Below are positions 1-6,683 of a stretch of 6,848 nt of DNA, one piece after another. Location of the stretch: contig CAQVQZ010000117.1 in assembly GCA_948902155.1 (NCBI GenBank), forward strand, positions 1-6,848. Reading direction: 5' to 3'. The notes under the pieces are model-generated. The model saw only the letters and a program-made list of their open reading frames with translations. It had not been told where the DNA came from and did no database searches. A program made the position numbers and the translations under genes. Position 1 is the stretch's first letter. Each line of letters begins with the position of its first letter. Source of the stretch: an uncultured Oscillibacter sp. (GTDB lineage: Bacteria; Bacillota_A; Clostridia; Oscillospirales; Oscillospiraceae).

Positions 1-924
1 ATCATTCTGGCGGTGAACTACCACGCCTACACCGAACGGGTGGAGGAATATTGGAACGGCACGCCGCCGGAGAGCGCCGAGGAACCCTATGGCATCGCCC
101 TTCTGCAGGGGAAGCTCGCGGAATTGAAACGCCAGGGAAAACAGGATGCCTCTGACTGCCGGGAGCTGTCCGCCGCCCTGGAACGGCTGGAAGAGCTGGG
201 GGAGCCGGAGTTTGTGGGCGCCCTATTGTGGGAAAACCTGTTCAACAACTGGGGGGAGCATATGATGCAGTTCCTGCTGTTTGTGCCGCTGACCTTTGTC
301 ATTGCCCCGGTGTTCGCCGTGGAATGCTCCAGCGGCATGGACAACCTGATTTTAAGCGCCCGGTACGGCAGGCGGAAGATCGTCACGGCAAAGCTGCTGA
401 GCGTCCTCGCCGCCTCCACGGTGGTGGTTGCGCTGTATCTGGCCGCCACGTTTCTGTTCGGTTTTCTGCCCCATGGGAGCTTCCACGGCTGGGACGCCGC
501 CATCCAGTCCATTCCCACCTATGCCCGGTCCATGTTCCCCTGGAAGGTCTGGCAGCTTGCCGCGGTTGGGGCCGCATGGCTCATTTTTACCGGCGCGGTC
601 TATAGCCTGGTTATCTGTTTGATTTCCTCCCGCATGAAAAGCCGGATGGGGACGGCGGGGGTCAGTCTGGCGATTTTGTTTGTGAATGTAGGGCTGGCGG
701 CGATGGGCGATACCGTGACCCAGAGGCTTGGGGCGCTGGTGGATTTCGGGCTGGCAAATGTCACGCTGATGAAAGAGGTGTTCGACGGATATAAGGGTTT
801 CAATGTGTTCGGAATGTACGTCAGCTATCCGGTTATGGCGGTTTTCGTTTTGGGAGTCGTCTCCGCTTTCGCCGTCCTGTGGGTTTACCGGGGACAGCGA
901 AGCAGAACCGTACAGTCGATGTGA
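1..924 (+). CDS. ABC-2 type ABC transporter permease, 3' part (start lies before the window)
   Basis: The frame is open from base 1 to a TGA at 922-924, giving 307 visible residues. A GTG at 13 is not a believable start, because the frame continues upstream and has no ribosome binding site there. The visible protein begins with about 80 hydrophilic, helix-rich residues, probably the extracytoplasmic loop after a first membrane segment that lies outside the window. Five hydrophobic segments follow, at roughly residues 88-107, 131-156, 184-209, 216-235 and 270-297, ending in a short basic tail. Between the first two visible segments is a stretch with E..SGMDNLILSARYGRRK..TAK, typical of ABC-2 permeases, where a cytoplasmic loop precedes the next helix. 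Such proteins pair with an ATP-binding subunit, usually encoded upstream; none is visible here. Substrate is unknown; export of a peptide, antibiotic or lipid would be usual for the family. Family call is firm, function is not. Confidence 0.8.
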   Translation: MILAVNYHAYTERVEEYWNGTPPESAEEPYGIALLQGKLAELKRQGKQDASDCRELSAALERLEELGEPEFVGALLWENLFNNWGEHMMQFLLFVPLTFVIAPVFAVECSSGMDNLILSARYGRRKIVTAKLLSVLAASTVVVALYLAATFLFGFLPHGSFHGWDAAIQSIPTYARSMFPWKVWQLAAVGAAWLIFTGAVYSLVICLISSRMKSRMGTAGVSLAILFVNVGLAAMGDTVTQRLGALVDFGLANVTLMKEVFDGYKGFNVFGMYVSYPVMAVFVLGVVSAFAVLWVYRGQRSRTVQSM

Positions 925-927
925 TTT

Positions 928-934
928 AAGGAGG
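928..934 (+). promoter_or_regulatory. Orphan Shine-Dalgarno AAGGAGG after the permease stop
   Basis: A consensus AAGGAGG begins 3 nt after the permease stop codon, the usual layout for a following gene in the same operon. Seven nucleotides further on there is a CTG (942-944), not ATG, GTG or TTG. No real + strand gene follows, since uxaA occupies the opposite strand from 1028. The site is seen directly; that it once served a downstream gene is inference. Confidence 0.5.
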
Positions 935-941
935 CGGAACT

Positions 942-1027
942 CTGTACGCGTTCACAGAATGGCTGGAAGGAAGCCGAACAGAAAAAGCAGGAATGGCGGC
1001 AGCCGTTCTGATCCTTACAAAACAGAA
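942..1027 (+). pseudogene. Possible remnant of a gene that followed the permease (CTG start)
   Basis: From CTG 942 the frame reads (L)YAFTEWLEGSRTEKAG, then a small hydrophobic run MAAAVLILT, and ends in KQ near 1025. It then continues without a stop until 1388, but only as the antisense shadow of uxaA. The first 28 or so codons look protein-like and have a well spaced Shine-Dalgarno. They could be the decapitated start of a gene lost when the uxa operon was joined here. Against this, the frame directly after the permease stop (925-1011) also reads as a plausible peptide, so the region is too short to decide. I recognise no family. Confidence 0.2.
982..1010 (-). terminator. Candidate Rho-independent terminator of the uxa operon
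   Basis: Read on the minus strand, a stem with GAA paired to TTC and GGC paired to GCC closes over a TGCC loop (1010 down to 988). A terminal CA/TG pair lies outside a one-base bulge, and one C-A mismatch sits in the middle. A single C and then five T residues (986-982) follow. The structure begins 17 nt after the uxaA stop, a normal place for an operon end. The stem is imperfect and the T-run short, so it may terminate only partly. Confidence 0.35.
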
Positions 1028-2500
1028 TCAGAGAACAACTCCGTCTTTCCAGATGGAGATTTCCCGGGCTTCCCGCTGCTCGTTCTTCGTCGGTCTTCCT
1101 CCGGCGATTTCCAAAACAAAATCCAGCAGCCGCTCACCCGCACTGTCCAGGGGCTCTCCCTGGGCCACGGTGCCCGCGTTAAAGTCGATCCAGCCGCCCT
1201 TTTTCTCATACAGGGCGGTATTGGTGGAAATTTTCACCGTGGGAGCCGGCGCCCCAAAAGGCGTGCCCCGGCCGGTGGTAAACAAAATCAGATGCGCCCC
1301 GGCGGCGGTGAGGGCCGTGGCGGACACCAGGTCGTTCCCCGGGCCGCTGAGGAGGTTCAAGCCCTTTTTTGTCACCGCCTCGCCATAGCCCAGCACGTCC
1401 ACGATTTGGGCGCTGCCGCCCTTCTGGACGCAGCCGCAGGACTTGTCCTCCAGGGTGGTGATGCCCCCCGCCTTGTTGCCGGGGCTGGGGTTCTCATAGA
1501 CCACCTGGCCGTGGCTGGTGAAATACCGCTTGAAGTTCTCCACCATGCCCACGGCCTTTTGGAAGACGGTCTCGTCGGCGCAGCGGTCGAAGAGGATGCC
1601 CTCCGCGCCGAACATCTCCGGCACCTCCGTGAGGACCGTGGAGCCTCCCAGGGCAATGAGGCGATCGGAAAAGCGGCCCACCGTAGGATTGGCGGTGATG
1701 CCGGACAGCCCGTCAGACCCGCCGCACTTCATGCCCACCACCAGCTCGCCGGCGGGAATAGTCTCCCGCCGGAAGGTCTTGGCGTAGTCCGCCAATTCCT
1801 TCAGCAGAGCGGCCCCGGCGGCGAACTCATCCTCCGCCTCCTGGCAGAGGAGGAACTTCACCCGCCTGTCGTCCCAGGGGCCCAGCTCCTCCTTGAATTG
1901 GTCCATCGTCAGGTTCTCACAGCCCAGGCCCAGCACCAGCACACCCCCGGCGTTGGGGTGCCGGGCCAGGGCCGCCAGCAGCTTCCGGGTCTGGGCGTGG
2001 TCGCCCCCCATCTGGCTGCACCCGAAGGGGTGGGGAAAGGTATAGAGCCCTTCGACAGAGCCGGAAACCAGGTGCTGGTTTTCCCGGACCAGCCGCCCGG
2101 CAATGGAGTTGACACAGCCCACGGTAGGGATAATCCACAGCTCGTTGCGGACAGCCGCCCGGCCGTCCGGCCGCCGGAAGCCCCGGAAGGTCCGGGGCGC
2201 AGTCTCCGGCAGAGGAAAGGTCTTGTGGTCATAGGCATAGCTTCCGCCCTCGGAAAGGCCGGTACGAACGTTGTGGACGTGGACCCAGGCGCCGGCGGGG
2301 ATATCCTCCCTCGCCTGTCCGATGACGCAGCCGTATTTTACAACATCTCCCCCGGCGGGAATAGGCCGCAGGGCAATCTTGTGCCCCCGGCGAACGTCCT
2401 CCAGGGCGGTCAAGCCCCCCATTTCCAGAGCTTCGCCCCGGGTGATGTCCTCCAGGGCCACCGCCACGTTGTCGCCGGAGTGAATTTGAATCAGCTTCAT
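1028..2500 (-). CDS. uxaA: Altronate dehydratase UxaA
   Basis: This 490-residue enzyme removes water from D-altronate to give 2-keto-3-deoxy-D-gluconate in the cytoplasm; the E. coli enzyme has nearly the same length. An N-terminal SAF domain covers about residues 4-77 (IQIHSGDNVAVAL, then DIPAGAWVHVHN). The large catalytic domain follows. It has conserved cysteines in PTVGCVNS (C129), FGCSQMGGDHAQT (C161) and GLGCENL (C194), the family signature KCGGSDGLSGITANP (from 258) and SCGCVQKGG (C355, C357). It ends with REISIWKDGVVL, a complete C-terminus. Family members need iron or another divalent metal. The ATG at 2500 is preferred over the in-frame GTG at 2509, because the GTG overlaps the ribosome binding site itself. 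The start overlaps the uxaB stop as ATGA, so translation is probably coupled. It is the last gene of the operon. Confidence 0.96.
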   Translation of the reverse strand: MKLIQIHSGDNVAVALEDITRGEALEMGGLTALEDVRRGHKIALRPIPAGGDVVKYGCVIGQAREDIPAGAWVHVHNVRTGLSEGGSYAYDHKTFPLPETAPRTFRGFRRPDGRAAVRNELWIIPTVGCVNSIAGRLVRENQHLVSGSVEGLYTFPHPFGCSQMGGDHAQTRKLLAALARHPNAGGVLVLGLGCENLTMDQFKEELGPWDDRRVKFLLCQEAEDEFAAGAALLKELADYAKTFRRETIPAGELVVGMKCGGSDGLSGITANPTVGRFSDRLIALGGSTVLTEVPEMFGAEGILFDRCADETVFQKAVGMVENFKRYFTSHGQVVYENPSPGNKAGGITTLEDKSCGCVQKGGSAQIVDVLGYGEAVTKKGLNLLSGPGNDLVSATALTAAGAHLILFTTGRGTPFGAPAPTVKISTNTALYEKKGGWIDFNAGTVAQGEPLDSAGERLLDFVLEIAGGRPTKNEQREAREISIWKDGVVL

Positions 2501-3981
2501 TGCAGGCACCCCTTTAAGGACTCGTACATACCCATGGCCTCTATACGCTCCAGGCAGGCGGTAACCGCGCTTTCAAAGGCAGGCAGGGCTTCCAGTACTC
2601 CGTCCCACATATCCGCGTTCCGAACGACGGCCCGGGCAATCTCTTGGGGGCCGTCGTTCCGGTGGTCATAGTAGAAATCCAGTACCCAAGCATCGTCCTT
2701 GACTTCATAGGCTTCGCCGTTCCGATCGCCAATCAGGCAGCCCTCGCCCCGCTCTTTGGCGTTGTGGTAAAAGGCAATATAGGCGGCGAAGGAGAAGGTA
2801 AGGCACTGCGGCAGCCTTCCCATACGCCGGACGTACTCCGTCAGACTGGGCAGGACACGGGCCTTCCACTTGGCGGTGGAGTTCAGGGCGATGGAGAGAA
2901 GAGCGTGGTCAATATAGGGGTTGTTGAACCGTTCCGTGACGGCGGCGGCAAAGTTCTCCAGCTCCTCCCGGGGAAGGTCCAGGGTGGGGATGATTTCTTC
3001 ATAAACCGTCCGGTTCATGAAGTCATGGACGGCCTTGTCCTCCATGCACTCCCGGACGATGTTCCGGCCCGCCAGAAAGGCCGCCAGCACCATGGAGGTG
3101 TGGGCCCCGTTCAGGATGCGGACCTTGCGCTGCTTATAGGGCACGTGGTCCTCCACCAGTTGGATGGGCAGGCCCGCCGCCCGGAAGGGCAGCTCCTTCG
3201 CCAATCCCTCCGGGGCCTCCACGACCCAGGAGGCGAAGACCTCGCCGGTGTCCAGCAGGGCGTCCTCATACCCCAATTCCTGGCAGAGGGCAGACGCCTC
3301 CGCTTTGGGATACCCCGTGACGATGCGGTCCACCACGGTGGAGCAGATGTGATTCTCCCGTTGCAGCCAGTCCGTAAAATCCCTGCCCAGATCCCACAGC
3401 TCCGCGTATTTCAAAACGCACTCCCGCAGGAGGTCCCCGTTGTGGTCGTTCAGCTCGCAGGGAAGAATCCAGAAGCCGGGAAGTCCCTCCTGATAGCGCC
3501 GGTATAAAAAGGCCGTGAGCTTTGCCGGGAAGCCGGCCGGGGGCGCGTCGTCCCGCTTGCAGGCAGGGTCAAAGGCAATGCCCGCCTCGGTGGTGTTGGA
3601 CAGGAGAAAGCGAAGGTCCGGGTTTTTTGCGCAGTCCAGCAGGGCGCCCCAGTCCGCCTTGGGGTCCAGGCAGCGGGAGACGCAGGAAATCACCCGGGTC
3701 CGGGTGGCGGCCTCCCCGTTCTCCCGGCCCCGGAGAATCAGGGTGTACAGCCCGTCCTGGTCCTGAAAGGCCCGGGAAATCTCCGGGTGCCCGCCCCGGG
3801 GCTGGACCAGGACCACCTTGCCGTTGAATCCGGCCTTTTCGTTCATCTCGTCGACGAAGGGCTCCGCGAAGGCCCGGAGGAAGCCCCCCTCGCCAAATTG
3901 CAGCACCCGCTCCGGGGCCTCCCGGAGCAGATACCCGGCATAGCCCTGCTTTGACAGGGTCTTGTAACTTAAACGGTCCAT
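2497..3981 (-). CDS. uxaB: Tagaturonate reductase (altronate oxidoreductase) UxaB
   Basis: This 494-residue NAD-dependent enzyme interconverts D-tagaturonate and D-altronate and belongs to the long-chain mannitol dehydrogenase family. The N-terminal nucleotide-binding region has VLQFGEGGFLRAF (26-38) and LSNTTEAGI (127-135). The middle has LPCELNDHNGDLLRE (173-187) and CSTVVDRIVTGYP (213-225). The active site motif KVRILNGAHTS puts the family's Lys, Asn and His at K286, N291 and H294. The C-terminal helical domain holds RFNNPYIDHALLSIALNS (351-368). These blocks match my memory of E. coli UxaB (about 483 residues) better than fructuronate reductase UxuB, and the overlap with uxaA supports this. 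Its ATG lies 1 nt after the transporter stop, and its stop overlaps the uxaA start by 4 nt. Confidence 0.95.
   Translation of the reverse strand: MDRLSYKTLSKQGYAGYLLREAPERVLQFGEGGFLRAFAEPFVDEMNEKAGFNGKVVLVQPRGGHPEISRAFQDQDGLYTLILRGRENGEAATRTRVISCVSRCLDPKADWGALLDCAKNPDLRFLLSNTTEAGIAFDPACKRDDAPPAGFPAKLTAFLYRRYQEGLPGFWILPCELNDHNGDLLRECVLKYAELWDLGRDFTDWLQRENHICSTVVDRIVTGYPKAEASALCQELGYEDALLDTGEVFASWVVEAPEGLAKELPFRAAGLPIQLVEDHVPYKQRKVRILNGAHTSMVLAAFLAGRNIVRECMEDKAVHDFMNRTVYEEIIPTLDLPREELENFAAAVTERFNNPYIDHALLSIALNSTAKWKARVLPSLTEYVRRMGRLPQCLTFSFAAYIAFYHNAKERGEGCLIGDRNGEAYEVKDDAWVLDFYYDHRNDGPQEIARAVVRNADMWDGVLEALPAFESAVTACLERIEAMGMYESLKGCLQ
2509..2515 (-). promoter_or_regulatory. uxaA ribosome binding site AAAGGGG, sets the start at 2500
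   Basis: On the minus strand AAAGGGG lies 8 nt before the ATG at 2500, inside the 3' end of uxaB. The alternative GTG at 2509-2507 shares its first base with this site and so cannot use it. This supports the shorter protein beginning MKLIQIHSGD. Confidence 0.6.
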
Positions 3982-3982
3982 G

Positions 3983-5167
3983 TTATTCTCCTCTTTTTGT
4001 CCGTACGCTCAATACGCTCAGGATGATGGAAACCAGAAGCAAAGCGGTATAGGCCACAATCAGCCCCATTCCGGCCCGGATGCCCGCCGACTCCGCCACG
4101 AAGCCCACCAGGGCGGGGGTGATGATGCCCCCGGCGCTGCCCGTGAAAATCATGATGCTGCACCCCAGGTCGTTGCCCCGGATCGCGCCGCTGCCGAAGG
4201 CGAAGGCCGTGGGGTAGATGGTGGCCATGAAAAAGCCCACGCCCACCAGGCCCAGGATGATGGGGCCCGGCGTCCGGCTGAAGAACATGACCAGGAAGAA
4301 GGCGAAGAGGCCCACGCCGTCTATGAGCAGCAGGCGGCTTTGCGAAATCTTTCCGGTGACGGCCGCGCCCACCATGCGCCCGAGGAAGATGACCAGCCAG
4401 AGGAGGCTGTTCATCATCTGGGAGTGGTCCGGGCTCAGAATGCCGATGTCCTGGAAATAAGTCACCAGCCAGCCCACGATGGCGTACTCCGTGGAGATGT
4501 AAAAGAGCAGCATCGCCGCCCCCAGCCAGAACTGCCGGACCTTGAGGAAGCTGTAATCCACGGACTTCAGGGACCTCTCGAGCTTCTCCGGCGGCAGGGG
4601 CATCAAGGCGTACACCGCCAGCTGGCTGACGCACAGAAAGCAAAGGACGCCCGCCACGATCCGCCAGCCCATCCCGGGCCAGCGCCCCGCGCAGAAGATC
4701 AGCAGCAGGGGGCTCAGCAGCGCGCCGATGGCAAAGCAGCCGTGGAGCAGGTTATAGCCCCGGGTGGCCTTGTCGCCGGGGAGGGTGGAAATCATGGTGT
4801 TGGAAAAGTTGGAGTTCCCGCCCCGGGCCACGCCGGTCATGAGGCAGGCGGCGATGAGCAGCGCCGGGGTCCCGATACCGCTGGCAAAAATCAGATAACC
4901 CAGGGCCATCCAGACGGCGGTGGTCAGAATGGCCCTCCGCCGTCCCAGCCAGACCGGGAGGAACCCGGCCGCCAGGACGGCCAGCAGGTTCCCCACCGAC
5001 TGGCAGGAGAGCAGGATGCCGGAGAGGTCGTAGCTGAACCCGTAGGTTTCCCGCAGAAAGGGGATGAAGGGCCCCAGGGGCTGAGAGGCCGCGCCGCTGA
5101 CGAAGAAGACAAACAGGGTGTTGCGGAGCAGCCGGTTCTCCTGCCGCTCCCGCGCGTTGATTTCCAT
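3983..5167 (-). CDS. MFS transporter, probable galacturonate/hexuronate uptake
   Basis: A 394-residue integral membrane protein with about 12 hydrophobic segments, near residues 17-37, 48-70, 78-98, 101-118, 137-160, 168-190, 212-236, 251-270, 278-297, 301-320, 333-358 and 367-388. A hydrophilic loop at 191-211 separates the two six-helix halves. The loop between helices 2 and 3 carries a motif-A-like GFLPVWLGRRR (68-78), with the usual basic cluster but without the usual acidic residue. NLLHGCFAIGALLSPLL (139-155) recalls the fucose/glucose (FHS-type) branch of the superfamily, which is a tentative reading. The substrate is inferred only from its place between uxaC and uxaB; the sequence does not show it. 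It does not obviously resemble E. coli ExuT. The start at 5167 has a good ribosome binding site, and the gene lies 18 nt after uxaC. Confidence 0.88.
   Translation of the reverse strand: MEINARERQENRLLRNTLFVFFVSGAASQPLGPFIPFLRETYGFSYDLSGILLSCQSVGNLLAVLAAGFLPVWLGRRRAILTTAVWMALGYLIFASGIGTPALLIAACLMTGVARGGNSNFSNTMISTLPGDKATRGYNLLHGCFAIGALLSPLLLIFCAGRWPGMGWRIVAGVLCFLCVSQLAVYALMPLPPEKLERSLKSVDYSFLKVRQFWLGAAMLLFYISTEYAIVGWLVTYFQDIGILSPDHSQMMNSLLWLVIFLGRMVGAAVTGKISQSRLLLIDGVGLFAFFLVMFFSRTPGPIILGLVGVGFFMATIYPTAFAFGSGAIRGNDLGCSIMIFTGSAGGIITPALVGFVAESAGIRAGMGLIVAYTALLLVSIILSVLSVRTKRGE
3988..3994 (-). promoter_or_regulatory. uxaB ribosome binding site AGAGGAG inside the transporter's last codons
   Basis: AGAGGAG lies 6 nt before the uxaB ATG and overlaps the final Arg-Gly-Glu codons of the MFS gene, whose TAA is at 3985-3983. 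Ribosomes ending on the transporter cover this site, so reinitiation or coupling is likely. Confidence 0.65.
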
Positions 5168-5177
5168 GGTTTGAAAG

Positions 5178-5184
5178 CTCCTTT
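5178..5184 (-). promoter_or_regulatory. MFS gene ribosome binding site AAAGGAG
   Basis: AAAGGAG lies 10 nt before the ATG at 5167, just after an A-run that overlaps the uxaC stop codon (5188-5186). It fills most of the 18-nt gap and leaves no room for a promoter, so the transporter should be read from the uxaC transcript. Confidence 0.6.
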
Positions 5185-5185
5185 T

Positions 5186-6625
5186 TTACAGGCCGAAGTA
5201 CCGCTCGGCGTTGGTATAGCACACGCCTTCCACGATCTCCCGCAGGGCCTTATCGTCGTTGGGGTACTCGCCGTTTTCCACCCAGCCGCCGATGAGATTG
5301 CAGAGGATGCGCCGGAAGTAGTCGTGCCGGGCGTAGGAGAGGAAGGACCGGGAGTCCGTCAGCATCCCTACGAAATTCCCCAAGAGGCCCAGGTTTGCCA
5401 GGGACTTCATCTGCTCCTCCATGCCGCTCTTGGTGTCGTTGAACCACCAGGCGGAGCCGTGCTGGATCTTCCCGGGGATCTCGTCGGACTGGAAGCAGCC
5501 CAGGAGGGTCCCCAGCTGGGCGTTGTCCGCCGGATTCAGGGAGTAGAGGATGGCCTTGGGGCACTCCCCCTTCTCGTCCAGAGCGGAGAGGAGCTGGGCG
5601 ATGCTTCCGCCGCAGCTGTTCTGAGCGATCATGTCGAAGCCGGTGTCCGGACCCATTTTGGCATACATCCGGGCGTTCATGTTCCGCAGGCAGGAATAGT
5701 GGATCTGCATGGCGACGCCCAGGCGGTGGTACTCCCGGCCCAGGTGCAGGAGGATGGCCGTCTGATAGCCCTCGGCCTCCTCCAGGGTCAGGGCCTCGCC
5801 CTTCATGGCCTTCCGATAGGCAGCGTCGGCCTCCTCCAGGGAGCAGGGGCGGAAGGGCACGTAGTCCAGGCCGTGGTCGCTGGCCCGGCAGCCCAGCCTG
5901 ACGAAGAACTCCAGCCGCTCCGACAGGGCGGCGCAAACCTCCTCCACGCTGTTCAGGCTGTCTCTGCCGACGCTGGCCGCCAGCTTGCCCATGTACTCCG
6001 CAAAGCCGGGCTTGGAGATATTGATAGCCTTGTCCGGCCGGAAGGAGGGGCAGACCTTGACCCGGATGGAGAAGTCGGCGGCGATTTTCTCGTGCCACTC
6101 CAGGGAGTCCACCGGGTCGTCGGTGGTGCCGATCATGGCCACGTTGGCCTTTTGGATGATGCCCCGGACGGTGAGATTGGGGTCCGTCCGCAGCTTCTCG
6201 TTGCAGAAATCCCAGCACTCCTTCGCGGTCTCCGGGGTCAGAGGCTTGTCATAGCCGAAGAACTGCCGGAGCTCCAGGTTGCACCAGTGGACCATGGGGT
6301 TGCCGATGGCCTTTACCAGGGTCTCGGCGAATTTCATAAAGCGCTCAAAGGCAGGCTTGGAGCCGGTGACGTAATCCTCGCTCACGCCGTTGGAGCGCAT
6401 GAGCCGCCACTTGTAGTGGTCGCCGAAGTAGGTGCCGTCGGGGTTCTCCCCGCCAAGCCACACCTCCACGAGGTTGTCAAACCGGCGGTCCTCATAAATC
6501 TCCCGGGGGGAGATATGGCAGTGATAGTCCGCCAGAGGCATTTTGGCGGCATAGTCATGATATAGATGCTTCGCGGTTTCGGTTTCCAACAGGAAATCCT
6601 TGTCCATAAAGGCTTTCATATCCAT
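5186..6625 (-). CDS. uxaC: Uronate (glucuronate/galacturonate) isomerase UxaC
   Basis: A 479-residue cytoplasmic isomerase of the amidohydrolase superfamily, converting D-galacturonate to D-tagaturonate and D-glucuronate to D-fructuronate. The metal-binding HxH motif is in ADYHCHISPREI (H35 and H37 with the ATG at 6625 as residue 1). Other family blocks are FGDHYKWRLMRSNGV, IGNPMVHWCNLELR, GTTDDPVDSLEWH, IHYSCLRNMNARM, IQHGSAWWFNDTK and LTDSRSFLSYARHDYFRRI near the C-terminus. E. coli UxaC has 470 residues and begins MTPFMTEDFLL, which lines up with MKAFMDKDFLL here. The start is uncertain: GTG 6649 gives 487 residues and ATG 6619 gives 477. I prefer ATG 6625, with 6619 as the alternative, because the extra N-terminus from the GTG is not like the family and the GTG sits in a hairpin loop. 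It follows kdgK by 58 nt. Confidence 0.96.
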   Translation of the reverse strand: MDMKAFMDKDFLLETETAKHLYHDYAAKMPLADYHCHISPREIYEDRRFDNLVEVWLGGENPDGTYFGDHYKWRLMRSNGVSEDYVTGSKPAFERFMKFAETLVKAIGNPMVHWCNLELRQFFGYDKPLTPETAKECWDFCNEKLRTDPNLTVRGIIQKANVAMIGTTDDPVDSLEWHEKIAADFSIRVKVCPSFRPDKAINISKPGFAEYMGKLAASVGRDSLNSVEEVCAALSERLEFFVRLGCRASDHGLDYVPFRPCSLEEADAAYRKAMKGEALTLEEAEGYQTAILLHLGREYHRLGVAMQIHYSCLRNMNARMYAKMGPDTGFDMIAQNSCGGSIAQLLSALDEKGECPKAILYSLNPADNAQLGTLLGCFQSDEIPGKIQHGSAWWFNDTKSGMEEQMKSLANLGLLGNFVGMLTDSRSFLSYARHDYFRRILCNLIGGWVENGEYPNDDKALREIVEGVCYTNAERYFGL

Positions 6626-6630
6626 AAACA

Positions 6631-6664
6631 GCGCGGTCCGGGAATCCACTTTCCTGGACCGCGC
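6631..6664 (-). promoter_or_regulatory. Strong 14-bp hairpin between ribosome binding site and uxaC start
   Basis: The arms GCGCGGTCCGGGAA (6631-6644) and TTCCTGGACCGCGC (6651-6664) pair over a 6-nt loop. Thirteen pairs are Watson-Crick; the remaining position is G opposite T on the + strand, and C opposite A in the minus-strand mRNA. No T-run follows on the minus strand, so it is not a normal terminator for the operon. It starts 1 nt after the Shine-Dalgarno and ends 5 nt before the ATG at 6625. It may position the start codon, set uxaC expression relative to kdgK, or protect processed mRNA. The structure is seen; its role is inferred. Confidence 0.7.
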
Positions 6665-6665
6665 C

Positions 6666-6672
6666 CCTCCTT
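6666..6672 (-). promoter_or_regulatory. uxaC Shine-Dalgarno AAGGAGG, spaced by the hairpin
   Basis: AAGGAGG is the best ribosome binding site upstream of uxaC. In linear sequence it lies 16 nt before GTG 6649 and 40 nt before ATG 6625, both too far for normal use. With the 6631-6664 hairpin folded out, the distance to ATG 6625 is 6 nt, and to ATG 6619 it is 12 nt. Confidence 0.65.
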
Positions 6673-6683
6673 TTCTTCGAATG

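Noticed and set aside
925..1011. Stop-codon readthrough extending the permease in frame by 28 codons to the TGA at 1009
   Set aside because: The extension is hydrophilic and peptide-like, but the TGA is directly followed by a Shine-Dalgarno-like sequence and no readthrough signal is evident. A normal stop is simpler.
803..2671. Long + strand open frame (622 codons) overlapping the permease end and antisense to uxaA
   Set aside because: It starts inside the permease gene in another frame, has no ribosome binding site, and runs antisense to uxaA with a repetitive Gly/Pro/Val/His composition. It is a shadow frame.
3969..4643. Minus-strand frame overlapping the MFS gene (224 codons)
   Set aside because: It is a same-strand alternate frame of the transporter. 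The frame that carries the membrane helices is the real one.
5250..6218. Minus-strand alternate frame (322 codons) inside uxaC
   Set aside because: It is Arg/Gly/Pro-rich without motifs, and lies fully within a well supported UxaC frame.
3980..6565. Very long + strand open frame (861 codons) across uxaC and the MFS gene
   Set aside because: It is antisense to two clearly homologous genes. Its translation is low-complexity, rich in Gly, Pro, Ala, His and Val, with no family motif, as expected when GC-rich genes avoid codons whose complement is a stop.
6631..6674. The uxaC leader hairpin as an intrinsic terminator
   Set aside because: On the minus strand the stem is followed by TGTTTATGG rather than a T-run. 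On the + strand the T-run comes several bases after the stem, and no + strand gene leads into it.
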